A stretch of DNA of 64,000 nt, taken from the NCBI GenBank assembly GCA_007258455.2, contig VDFB02344376.1:62001-126000 (forward strand), written 5' to 3'. The notes under the pieces are model-generated. The model saw only the letters and a program-made list of their open reading frames with translations. It was not told the DNA's origin and made no database searches. A program made the translations under genes and the position numbers. Shown piece after piece: positions 9,367-21,300 of this stretch (the first letter of the stretch is position 1; each line of letters starts with the position of its first letter). This stretch comes from Sequoia sempervirens. Taxonomy: Eukaryota > Streptophyta > Pinopsida > Cupressales > Cupressaceae.

Positions 9367-12188
9367 GTCAAGACTGCTGCTCCACTCATATGAAACTGCC
9401 ACTTACTAGGATGAAATTACTCTGGTGGTTGCCACTTGTGTATGACCAGTTGTTTCGTACAAAAACTGGAAACAGCTTTTTCAAGATTTCTCAACTGCCA
9501 AAGCTGGTTGAGGGATGTTGCATACCATCTTGACCTCCAACAACCATAGCCTCAGATTCTGTTGAACAACTTCCTTCACCTAGAATGTCTTCAAAACCAT
9601 GTTCTCCTTCGGCCACAACAGTATGGCAACTAGAGCTGTTTTCTTGGACGCTGTTTTCAGATCATTAGTCTGCTTGGCACATTAGAGGTAAACAGGCATC
9701 TAGGCTCCTCAACACTAACCTCATTCATATTTGTTTGAATAAACTCACTGATGCTAAACTTTTTTGCTTCCATATTTTCAACGCTATCTCTTCAATTCTT
9801 TCACTCCAATCCACTATTTCTCATGCTAGAAATATCTGGGACTCAACAATCCAACTAACAATGGGTAGATTTATATTCATTTTCAAGTCCACAAGAGAAA
9901 TTGCAGCTACTTGCTGAACATCTTTAGCATTACAATCAATATTTTGTTCTCTAAGGACTTCTTCACCTCCAAGGTAGTATATTTCTTCACCTTCAATGTA
10001 CTATATAATGCCCTCTACTTCTTTTTCTTCTCCCAAAATATTTGTTGGCTCCTTAAAATTGGAAGTCTCCTTCAACAAGAGATTCTTTCATTTTTTGCAA
10101 GGTCGTCTTGCTCCAAGAAGTCTTCTCTCTTCACCTAGCTATGCATGCTATGATCTATGCTATTTTTCTCCACTCCTCATCTCTATGATGTTGAGAAATT
10201 TCTTCCTTAAAAACCCTCATTCAAGTCTCTGATGCTTTTTATAATTTTTCTCTTTAGTTTCTTCATTTTTTTGCTTTTCTATTTCTCTTTCTTCCTTTCC
10301 TATGTGTACGAACCTCCATTTTGAATCTTTCTTTCTTTGAAGGTACCTTTTCACCTTTTGATCAATTTCTTGAATCATCCTAATGCACCTCTGTGCAAAC
10401 TAATGCTTCTTTAAGCATACAAATGGTCCTTTCCTTGAACAAATTCTTCACTTTCCCTTGGGTGTATAAATATCCAGCTAAACAATCACAGTTATCAACA
10501 CTAACAAAATATTTGTTTACCTTTACATGCAAGGAGCGACTATATTTTTACTCAGCAAATTCTGTCAACTAAGTTTGTTCTATCAGCATCTTTGAGTGCT
10601 CTGATGCCAAAAATGATGCAGCAGCTCTGATACAAACTGATGTAACAGCTATGTTCTGGCCCCAAGTTTTTGTATGATCTTTGTTTTTCCTAGCACTTGG
10701 GCATGTCAAACAATACAACAAGAAATTACTTATCTGTGTGCTACTTTCTCTCCCTTGGCTATGCCCTTCTTTCTTTCTCCTGCTTATGTTCTTCTGACCA
10801 AAATGAGTTCTGATATCAATATGTGTTAGCTAGGCTCCGAGGTGTGCTCTTGTTGTGATTAGTGATTAGTATTGTGCTTGTTTCATTTTATTCGTTAGAT
10901 GGGTGAGTGGGGCTGTTTCCTCTCTTTGAAAGATTACATCAAAACTTACTAAAAATTTGGCTCCTAAAGCCCTATAAATAAAATAGATATATTTTTCCTT
11001 AAATCTAATAAAGCTAGATTTGAAACTAAAAATATAACTGGATATACCACGCTTACACTATTCCTTATCCACCAAAAAATATCCTTTATTTCCCCTTTTG
11101 TACTTCCTAAAAATCTGTTTTATGCTTTGATCGTTAATCATTAAATATTCATCTTATAGTTTGTTGAAGTGCTCCTGCATCAATATCTGAAATATATGCT
11201 TGCAATCTTCTTTTTGTCATTTAAAAAAAAGGAATCTCTGGCACTTGAGGAAATTCACAGTGAATCTGAAAAGACTCATAGATATGCGTAATTCAAGATT
11301 GCATTTCTAGGAAGTACATAAAATGACAAGATACTTTCTTAAAAAGGTATGGTGCTAATTCAGGCCAAATCTAAGAGCAATATGGGTGCTGCACTTGACC
11401 ACAGACATTTCACAGGCACCTGCTCTGCCATATTCCAGCCCAAAACATACATTTTTATTTGAGACTTAAAAGGATTATTATAGCTTCTATAAAATTAAAG
11501 CCTTATTGTAATTGACTGAAGAGTCCTTTTGTGACATTTAGGGTTAGTTTATCATAACTAACGTATTCCTAATTATCACTGTATAGTTGATGGCAGCTGA
11601 CTGCATAATGTATGGGTGGCCTAATAACCGATGTTTAAACTAATGATTGCATCAAGATGAGACCAAAATATCCTTGGGGTCTGCACAACTTATTGATTCT
11701 TCTGCATCTCTACCAATTTGCTACATAACTAAATTATCTATGCAAGCTGATTTGCCCCACTATGACTATATAAGAATGCTAATGTTTAACTCTAGGGCAT
11801 GTCTTTCAGGGTTCATATCAGAGATAAGTATCCAAACATTACACTGTGATATGAACACTCTATGCAGTGATATGCTATGATGTCTTACAGATTTTCCCCT
11901 AGAGTTTCAATCAAAGTCTAAGGCTGTCTTTTATGCCAAAGTCTTTCTGGACTTGCATACTGTCTCATCCCTCTCTCAAACATGTAAAACCTTCTGAACT
12001 ACAAGATGTTCCTCTGAACTTGCCAATGGAACAACACTGCTTTGTTGTCCAGTTCACATTATTGGCTTTCTCACTTCATTTTATGAATCATGAACCAATA
12101 AATGAAGATCTTTTAATTAAAATTTTAACCTGTTTTTGGACTCATTACTTGAAGGAAAGGCTGATTGAATATACTGGATAATGTATAG
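9367..12188. other. Probable intron sequence, no gene recognised
   Basis: No coding exon is visible. Open frames on plus at 9735-10232 are low-complexity and match nothing I know. On the minus strand near 10640-10610 and again near 10830-10810 there are sequences like the copia primer-binding site (GTATCAGAGC and GATATCAGAAC). The second adjoins TGTGTTAGCTAGG, a possible LTR edge, so decayed copia DNA probably lies here, but no LTR pair could be defined. The segment ends at the splice acceptor at 12188. Confidence 0.5.
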
Positions 12189-12378
12189 GGTTATGGATTG
12201 ACAGAGTCTAGTGGAGCGGTAACGTTCACATCAACTGGTGAAGAAAAGAAAAAGTATGGGACTGCAGGGTTGCTGGCAGCAAATGTGGAAGCCAAGATAG
12301 TGGACACTATTAGTGGAAAAGCTCTGCCTCCGAATCAACGAGGTGAACTCTGGTTGAGAGGGCCTACAGTTATGAAAG
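12189..12378 (+). CDS. Acyl-activating enzyme, internal exon a
   Basis: The exon follows TATAG at the acceptor and starts GGT TAT GGA, encoding GYGLTES. It ends ATG AAA G before GTATTC. It encodes the ATP-contacting A5 motif through the GELWLRG motif. It leaves one nucleotide of a Gly codon completed in the exon 11.9 kb downstream. Confidence 0.92.
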
Positions 12379-15300
12379 GTATTCCTACCACCTATTAGGC
12401 ATTAGACTGTGTGTTAAATTAAATCCCTTCCTTTGTGATCGATATTGAAAATCGATTTCAATCATGGTTCCAATACACTTCTGAAGTAGCCCAATACTTG
12501 CATGTTTTCTTTGATTGGTAAGTTCCCCTTGCAGATAGATCCTATGACCAAGAGGTGCATTCACGTGATTATATTAATGAATGTGTTTTTTCATGTTTTC
12601 ATTGCATAAGAGAAGCATATGTATGTATAGGAAAAAAGTCTTACAATGTCATTTAGTCTTCCTAGCCATTTACTTATATTTATTTTTATCCGTGATTTAC
12701 ACAATTATTTTAGGCTTTTAGCTTTCCATATACCTTTTAATTAATTGCTATCTACTTTATAGTAGCATTTCTCAAGATCAAGATTTGCTCAAAAAACCAA
12801 AAGTATAAATGGAATGCAATTTTTCAGAACTTAATTGAGAAAAACTCGGTAAACTAAGCAATGCTGAAAATTTCATTAAAATGAGGAAATCATACTGTTT
12901 TTGTTATTTCAAGCAAAACAGAGAGAAAAAAAGCTATTTTTGTTATTTCTAGCCAAATAAAGGGAAAAAATGCTGCTAGGACACTAAATGACATTCTAAG
13001 ACTTTATATATATATATATACACAGTATGTGCTTCTCTTATGCAATGAAAACATGTAGAAACATATTCAACAATATGGTCATGTTGTATCGTTTCCATCG
13101 AAATCACCAGGGCTTGCACTTGGCTTCATTTGTTTGGGTTTTCCACACCCATAATTAGATGTGGTAGATTATCTGATTCTACATTCAACATTTGTATGTA
13201 TGAGCATAGAATATGTCTCTTGGTGATTTGAACACGAGACTCCATAATGGAAACCATGATGATTTACCACTTGAGCTTGTGTGGTTTAACCGAATGCCTA
13301 CATGTTTCGGCAATTGTACTCCTGATGGAAAGGAACAGGTTCAACTCCTTAAACAGTTGTTGACATGTCTCGAGTAATTTTAAAATAATCATAAAATTGA
13401 CTCTTGCAAGAAACATGTATTACTTTCTTAGCTGTTGCAGTTCTCTTCTTTCTCAACTCTAATGTCAAAAACATCATTTGCCAGTCACAAAATGTGCCTC
13501 AGCTGTGTGGTTTGAATCAGCATCTAGGTAACTTAAGTTATCGTGGAGGTTTTGGACTAACTATAATTTGACACCAAAGGTAATAATGAGTTTTTATTAT
13601 TTTGTAAGTAGTTTGAATTAAATGATTCAACTCAGCCTTTAGTCAACTAATGTTGAGTTATTTAACTTATTTTTCCCAATTCCTAGTCAACATATATTGT
13701 TTTAGTCTTTCTTAAATCAGAGATAGATTTCAGTATAACACTAGGTTACACTTAATACTTAGGATCTAAGTTCATTCAACTTTGCTTAGGACTATTTGAT
13801 CAAAATTGTTTCTTTAGGAGAATGCTAATGCCAGGGAACATATTCTTTTAAACAACTTGTTCACTTGGTATCTGGTTCATATGGATTTTTAACTTCATCC
13901 TGTTGGAGTGCAGCTAACACTGAGAGGGGGGTGAATCAGTGTTAACGAACAAATTAACTCTTTTTAATTCTTTTAACAATAATCAGATCATGAATGAACT
14001 TATGCAATAAAAACAAATGAACAGATAATGAACAAACACATATAAGAGATTGACACAAAGATTGTCTTGAGTGGAAACCCTCCCAGGGAATAAAACCACT
14101 CGAACTTGGCCTCACTGGCCTTATTTGAAAATATTCTTTGTACAAAGCCTCACTGGCTGATTTGTCTCACTAACAATGGTGCTATCTCACTATAGTCTTT
14201 TGAAATGTACAAATATGAAAGAAATGTAAATACAGAGTTGATCTCTGTTTCATTAATTACATACCCTGTTCTGCAATGACCTCAGAATCAGAGTCACAAA
14301 ATTCCAACTACTCAAAACAATACATATATTTCCTTTCTGAAAGATGTATCCTGTACTTTCCAAAACCTCTCATCAACTTGAAAATGAGCACAATGAAGCA
14401 TTTTATATATTCTCTATTTCAAAATAGAATTAGGTAAAAACCTTTTTGAAATCCTGTATCAATAACTTCCATGAGAAATCAAATTTGAAACTATCCTTGC
14501 CAGATGTAAGAACACATCTTCTTACACAAAACTCAACCATAATCCATCAAAACCCGCCTTGCCAAGAAAGCATTAGGATAAACCATAGAAGCATAAATCG
14601 GCAAAATCGCAGAAATCGCGATTTTTAAAAAATCGATTCCCGATTTTTTCGCCAAAAAACGAACTGCCCAAAAAATCCGCGTAAAAATCAAAATCAAAAA
14701 ATAAACCCTAAAAAGCGCAAAAGAACCCTAAAAAAACGCGTTTGAAGATTAATGTGCGTCGCCAGTTTTTTAATTTCATTTTCTAACTGAGAGGACGTGT
14801 TTTCATGCTATGCGATGGAGGTTGTGACTTGTGCGTTTTCTGTCCGCCAAAATTCTTCACGCGACCTGCGACGCGCGCGACCATACTTTGTTGTTGCCGT
14901 CGATTCTTCAAGTTCAGGCGACCAGGCACACGAAAATTATATGATTAAATAAATTTCCTTTCATATTTCCTCTGCGTATTCACTATTCAGGGTTGCGTAT
15001 TGATTTTGTGGCTGTGTTAATGTGTACACGAAAATTATATAATTAAATAAATTTATTAAATAATATTTCAATGTTTTGTTATTGTTTATTTGAAAATTTA
15101 AAATGAATTTAAATTATATAATTAAATAAATTTATTAAATAATATATGTAAATATTAAATAATTTAAGTGTTTTTACAGTGAGAAAGCACAAGTTATATT
15201 ATTTATTTTCATGTTTAAAATGAACTTAAATTATATAATAAAATAAATTATTAAATAATATTTTCTAAAATATAGTATATTATATAATTAAATAAATTTA

Positions 15301-18300
15301 TTAAATAATATATGTAAATATTAAATAATTTAAGTTATTTTCCAACGTACTTAGAGAGCACAAGTTATTTTGTGCAATGCATTGATGCAATGTAATCAGC
15401 GATATGAATATAAACAAAAAAGATCAATTTTCTACAATTCGGGTTAAAATCTCTATTTTATTTGCTCTCTGTATTTCTATGCTATGGAAATGACCTTAAG
15501 TCTAAAAAAAAAGTAGGTTTTGTCTATTTTTCTACAATTTTTTACGTTTTTTTTCAAATCCGATTTTTTCCCGATTTTTTCACGATTTTTCAAAAAATCC
15601 TGATTTTTTGGTTTGCCGATTTTTTCCCCAAACGATTTATGCTGCTATGGGATAAACAATATATAACTGCCATATAATCTGCAGAGCTGACAAAACAAGA
15701 AACCCACAAACAATAAACCCACGGCCAAACCCACAAAAAATAATGACAGGGATTTCTAACAAAAGAAACATTTAACATTTAAAACACCCTTATCCTTAGC
15801 AGCAGACCCGAACAAGGTAATCAAAACTTGCTTTGTTTATCTTGCTTCTTTAAGCAGTTCGACAAAAACACAACTTCTATAAACTGCTAAACAAAACTTG
15901 GTGGATTAAAGGAAGTATTATCTACTCCAAACCAAACATTAAAGAAATTGTACAAAATGCTCAAACAACTACAACCATTCATCCTCTGAATCAAAAAGCT
16001 CAGGTAAACACAATTTGTATTATAATCACCAAGAACAACCTAAAGCACATTGTAATTGACACAAAGAAGAGTAAAACAAAAAACATGGAAAGAGTACACT
16101 TGGAGTCGGCACAAAACACCTTGACTGCCTTGCTCGTTGCTGTTAAATCTTGTTCATGCAACCGATACCTTAACATACTCTGCTTACTGCCATCGCCATA
16201 ATTAGGGTAAAGAAACCCTAACAAATAAAATGAACCAAACCCGATGCCCATCAAAGCTTCAAAGAAGCTTTCAAAATTGACATAATGATGCTACAAGTCC
16301 GGGAATTATGATGGGAAAGAATTCCCATTCAACCAAAACAAATACCTCCGACAATGCAATGATTCTTTTAATTTTGACTTTATAAAACATTATCATTGCC
16401 ACCCTTTTACCAATTGACTTTGAGAAAATACAATTTACCATCTTTTCAAAGATTTCCTCACAATAATCCCAAACCTTATTTCAAGAGCAATATGTTGCCT
16501 TATGAAAATACAATGTGCCTTTTGAACAAACCTTAGATATAGAACTTATCTCTGCTTCGGACCATTATTATCATGAAGCCTTTTTAGAAAGCATGTCAGG
16601 ATATTAATATGCAGATAGATTTTATAATCACAAACTGAAAAACGGATCATATGCCAAGCTGATAATAACCAAACTGGGAAACATGTTAATCACTGAAATA
16701 TACCATATGCAAGTGATGATGCCAAGATAGATCAGCATGGATATATAAACTCATGCAATAAGAACTGAACTGTAAGATCATTATGTGCACAACTTGATGC
16801 CTCAACTTTGGTGTTATGACATTAATGCCAAATAATACTAAGGGACAACACATCCTTTATATTGACATACAATCAGCACTAATAGATTAGGCTTTCCGAT
16901 TCATTTATACTCTGCTGGGAATTTCAATGAGTTGATTCCTTGCCATACCGATTCATACCAAAAGTTTCTAGTTGAGTAATGCAAACATATTGTTTCCAGT
17001 GTATTTAAGGGAAGAGCTTCAAGTGTCAATGTGTTGTAATCAACACGCCGCCTATTTAAATGGGAACCTGAGTCTCTATTGGAATGATAAACTTTATTCA
17101 TCACAATCCCTGTGTGTCTACTCATAGAGAAGAGTCAGTATTTATTCTTCTTATTTTAAGGATCTCTGTATCTCTAAATAAATGTTAAAGTATCTGGAAA
17201 CTTCCTTGACATTTTCAGGTACGCCTAATCTTTCCAAACATTTCTGATATGCTTTAGGGGCATTTCCATTTCAAAAGTGAAAAAATGAAAAAATGAGCCA
17301 ACCTATGATATTTCATTCAACATTTGTTTAGGATTATTCAAATTGTGTTTTTAGGAGAATTCTAATGCCAGGGAACATGGTCTTTTAAACAACTTGTTCA
17401 CTTGGTATCTGGATTTATACGTTTACAGTTACATAATTATTACTCCATCCTCTGTACTGACATACAATCAGCACTGATGGATTAGGCTTTCCGATTCATT
17501 GATAGTCTGCTGGGAATTTGAATGAGTCGATTCCTTTCCATACTGATTCATACCAAAAGTTTCTAGTTCAGTAATGCAAACATATTGTCTTGGGTGTATT
17601 TAAGAGAGGAGCTTAACGTGCATGTGTGCTGTAATGAACTCACTGCCTATTTAAATGGGAACCTGAGTCTCTATTGGAATCATAAATTTAATTCATCAAA
17701 CCCCTATGTGTCTACTCATAGAGATGTGTCTGTATGTATTTTTCTTGTTTTAAGGATCATTGGATCTCTAAATAAAATAGAGAGAGTATAGAGAGATTGC
17801 TCTTTAATTTTAACAATTGGTATTAGAGGAAAGTTGTAGCATTGATTGCAGAGATCATTGCTAAAATCTAAAAGGCTGTGAGAATTTCTTGTCTACAGTA
17901 GATTCTGTATTGAAGTGAGTAGCATTAATGTGAGATTGTAATTGAAGGGAAGAAATTCATTATTCTGAATAAAGAGAGGCCTTGCATTAAAATATAAAGC
18001 TTTGGCATTAATAAATATTAAAGAAAGCTCCACAAAAGGAAAGAAGGCCTGCGAATTAAATACATTGATGGATACATATTAAATAGTGCTTGCTTGTTAA
18101 AACTAAAGGCATTGCCATATTAAAACAAATGAGAACTCTCCTATAATATAGAATTGGGAATAAATTTTGACGGGCTAGCAAAAAATTTTGAAGTTTTGTA
18201 GAATGGCAAATAATATATTGGGTGCCATCTCCATAAAGTTGATTAGTGTTCGCAACTTTGGAGAATGCCATCACCAGATGAAAAGCTTTTTTATGTTGTC

Positions 18301-21300
18301 AGACTTTACCTCCATCATTGATGAAACTAGAACAAGACATCCCATAGATGCTTGTCTACAAGAATTTGATCAAAAATCACACCAAGCACTAGCCTTGATG
18401 AATTTGTCTATCAATGACATGTTGATAGAAAATGTGCAGAATGCAACTATACCAAAGGAAGTTTGGGACACAATCACAGCAATATTTGAGCAAAAGAATG
18501 ATGTGAGAGCACACATGCTCAAACTCAGTTATACAATCTAAAAATGAAACATCAGTAATTGAGCATCTCAAAGCTCAAGGGTATTTTGAAACTTCTCACT
18601 AATCTAGGTGAGACTATTGTTAAAGATCTCATATCCATAACCCTAAACATTTCGTTAGTCATTTGAGAATTTCAAGACTATGGTCACATTGAGTGGAAAA
18701 TTGGAAACCTTGAAGTACTTTGTAGGGTCTACTATTGCCACATGAAAAAATTCTTAATAGAGATGATATATTTGAATCAATAAATGCTTTTTCCTCTAAG
18801 TTCAAGGGCAAGAAGCTTCAATGGAAAAGGTGTCCTGTTGTGGATAATGGTGAGTAGAAAAGAAAGGTTTGTGATCATTGCAATCATCTTGGCCATTTTG
18901 AGCACCAATCTTTCAAGAAGAAGAAAGATATGAACAAAGGTAAACAAGGGGGTATGATAGTTGATGCTAATATTGAAGATGATGATGGAAGTCACATTTG
19001 TAGTAGATGCTTCAAAATATGTCAAAATGATGATATCTGGATCATTGATTTAGGTGCTACTTACCACGACTCGTGATAGTGAAAACTTGAGAAATATAAG
19101 AAAGAAATCAAGGGACACTATAGCATTAGGACATGATTCACAACTATATGTTGAAAGAGTTGGCAAAGATCCTCTTGATGTACCAACTCGAGGTACAACA
19201 AGTATTGATAATGCTTTACTTGTTCTAGGACCAAAGAAAAATCTTATCATAGTCAGCAAGATCATTGCCAAAAACATGAAGGTCATTTTTAAAGAGGGAA
19301 CTTGTAAGGTGTTTGATAGTAAGGGAAAATTGGTATGTGATGGATGTATAAAAGGAAGGTTGTTTTACTTAAGGAAAAGCTCCTCTAAAGCCTTAGTTTC
19401 ATGTGGTGCTTCGAGGAATTAGTTGTGGCATGAAAGGCTTGACCATATAACCTTAAGTCGTTGAAGGAAATGCTCAATCAAAATATAGTATAAGGTCTTC
19501 CACCCATCACTATAAAGAAGTGTTTCTATGAAGCATGTGTTGTAGCATAGAGAGAAGTTTGATTTTGGAGAAGTTTGGAGAGTCTCTAGGAAGTTGGAGT
19601 TAGTTCATTTGATCTTTGTGAACCGATGAAGACAATTTCCATAGGGATATCTTGGTACTTCATGACATTCATTGAATATGATTAACTTCAATGTTCTAGT
19701 AGAGGCAATTGACTTAATTGAAGATTCCAAAATTAATGAAGGCATGTGTCAAAATAATAATAATAAATTATTTGATTTGGAGCATATGGATACTTTTACT
19801 AACAAATGTTATAAAGCATCTTGCTCATGTTGTATACTTCGACTATTGAAGTGAGACTAGAGTAGGTCTCATAGGAAAATTATAGAAAAGGGAAAGGTAT
19901 CGTAAAGTGGTTCGGACAAAAACAATAAAGTTGGAGAGGAAAATGATAGGTGGGTCCCACAAGAAGGAAATGGAAAAAATAATTACGAGTACAAACCTTT
20001 TAAATATGGTAAAAAAGAAAAGAACTAAAAATATAATAAGCAAAGGCCTATATTTTCCTACTATATGACCCCTCAATAAAGTGATTAAAATTAACATTTT
20101 TCAAACTCCTTTTTAGAGTATCATATGGTAGTCAAGGGGGTAGTATATAAAAAATTATTATGATAAAATGCCACCCTTTCTACCACCTAGGGACAAAATA
20201 ATGAAAACTAGGTGGGAAATTAAAAATTATGGCAATCGATTTCCTTTCTCATCTCATACGACCACCTATTGAAGGAAAATCTGTAAGGTAAAAAGAATTG
20301 AAAAATTATAACTTTTCCACTATACAACATGTTGACAAAGACTCCATTATATGAAATTTCAAAATCGACGTATTAAAAATAAAACATTATATTTAACCAT
20401 AAAACCATTGATTATGATTGTGCGCACAACATTGTTAGCAAAAATTTACAGGGATACCCGGGGATGCATCCCCCCCCAAAATCCCCCGTCCCGGGTACTA
20501 GGGGACAGCAGGGGACCGTCCCCCTTTTTGCAAAATTTTTAGGAAACATCCCCGAAACGGGGGGACGCCATTGACCTAATGGGGGATGGCCAGGGGACTT
20601 GGGGACGGCCAGAGGACTTCTAGGAGTCCCCTGGCTGTCCTCGAGAAAATTAGCCATCCTAGAAGTCCCCTGGCCGTCCCCAGGATGGTCAACCGTGCCC
20701 CGCATCAAAGCATGGTCAAAACAAAACAAAAAACACATTTTCATAGCAAGGGAGTGTGAATTTAATTATGTCCACCCATTAAATAAATTGGTGCCACTGC
20801 TTGTTGTCTTGAAACTTTGGATAAGTGTAACTGCTACAATTATTCAATATTGGTTTATGTACTGAGGTGCCTAGATGAATTCCAGTGAATAACCCAACAC
20901 TCAGTGCTTGTTCTCAATGCTACTGTACCTCATAAATAAGTCTCACAAGTCTTACTCTATTGTGAAGATGATACATAGCGGGCCCTGGGACATCTGATCA
21001 TGCAAAACAATAACATGGTAACTGTGCAAATTATTTGCCTAATGCAACTCACTATCATTCTCAGAAGGCTGCACTCCCTTGTTCCAGTTATCAATAAACA
21101 AAAAAATTATCATCAGAGTATCTATTTTCTTAGTTCAAAATCAAGCTTTCCATTGAATAACTTCTAACTTATTCATTAAGATCAATGCATACCCAATAAA
21201 CCATATCAACTTGAACACAAATGTTATATGTGAATGTTCTATAATGTATATTATGCATGCCTTATCCATGTTATCTATTGAATATTTAAAATTTCCCTAT

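Noticed and set aside
10610..11060. A full copia LTR pair between 10.6 and 11.1 kb
   Set aside because: Primer-site-like words are present but no matching second LTR or target duplication could be found.
1..12188. N-terminal exon of the ligase gene
   Set aside because: No P-loop-like SSGTTGxPKG motif or other AMP-binding N-domain sequence was seen on the plus strand; the exon is taken to lie outside the window.
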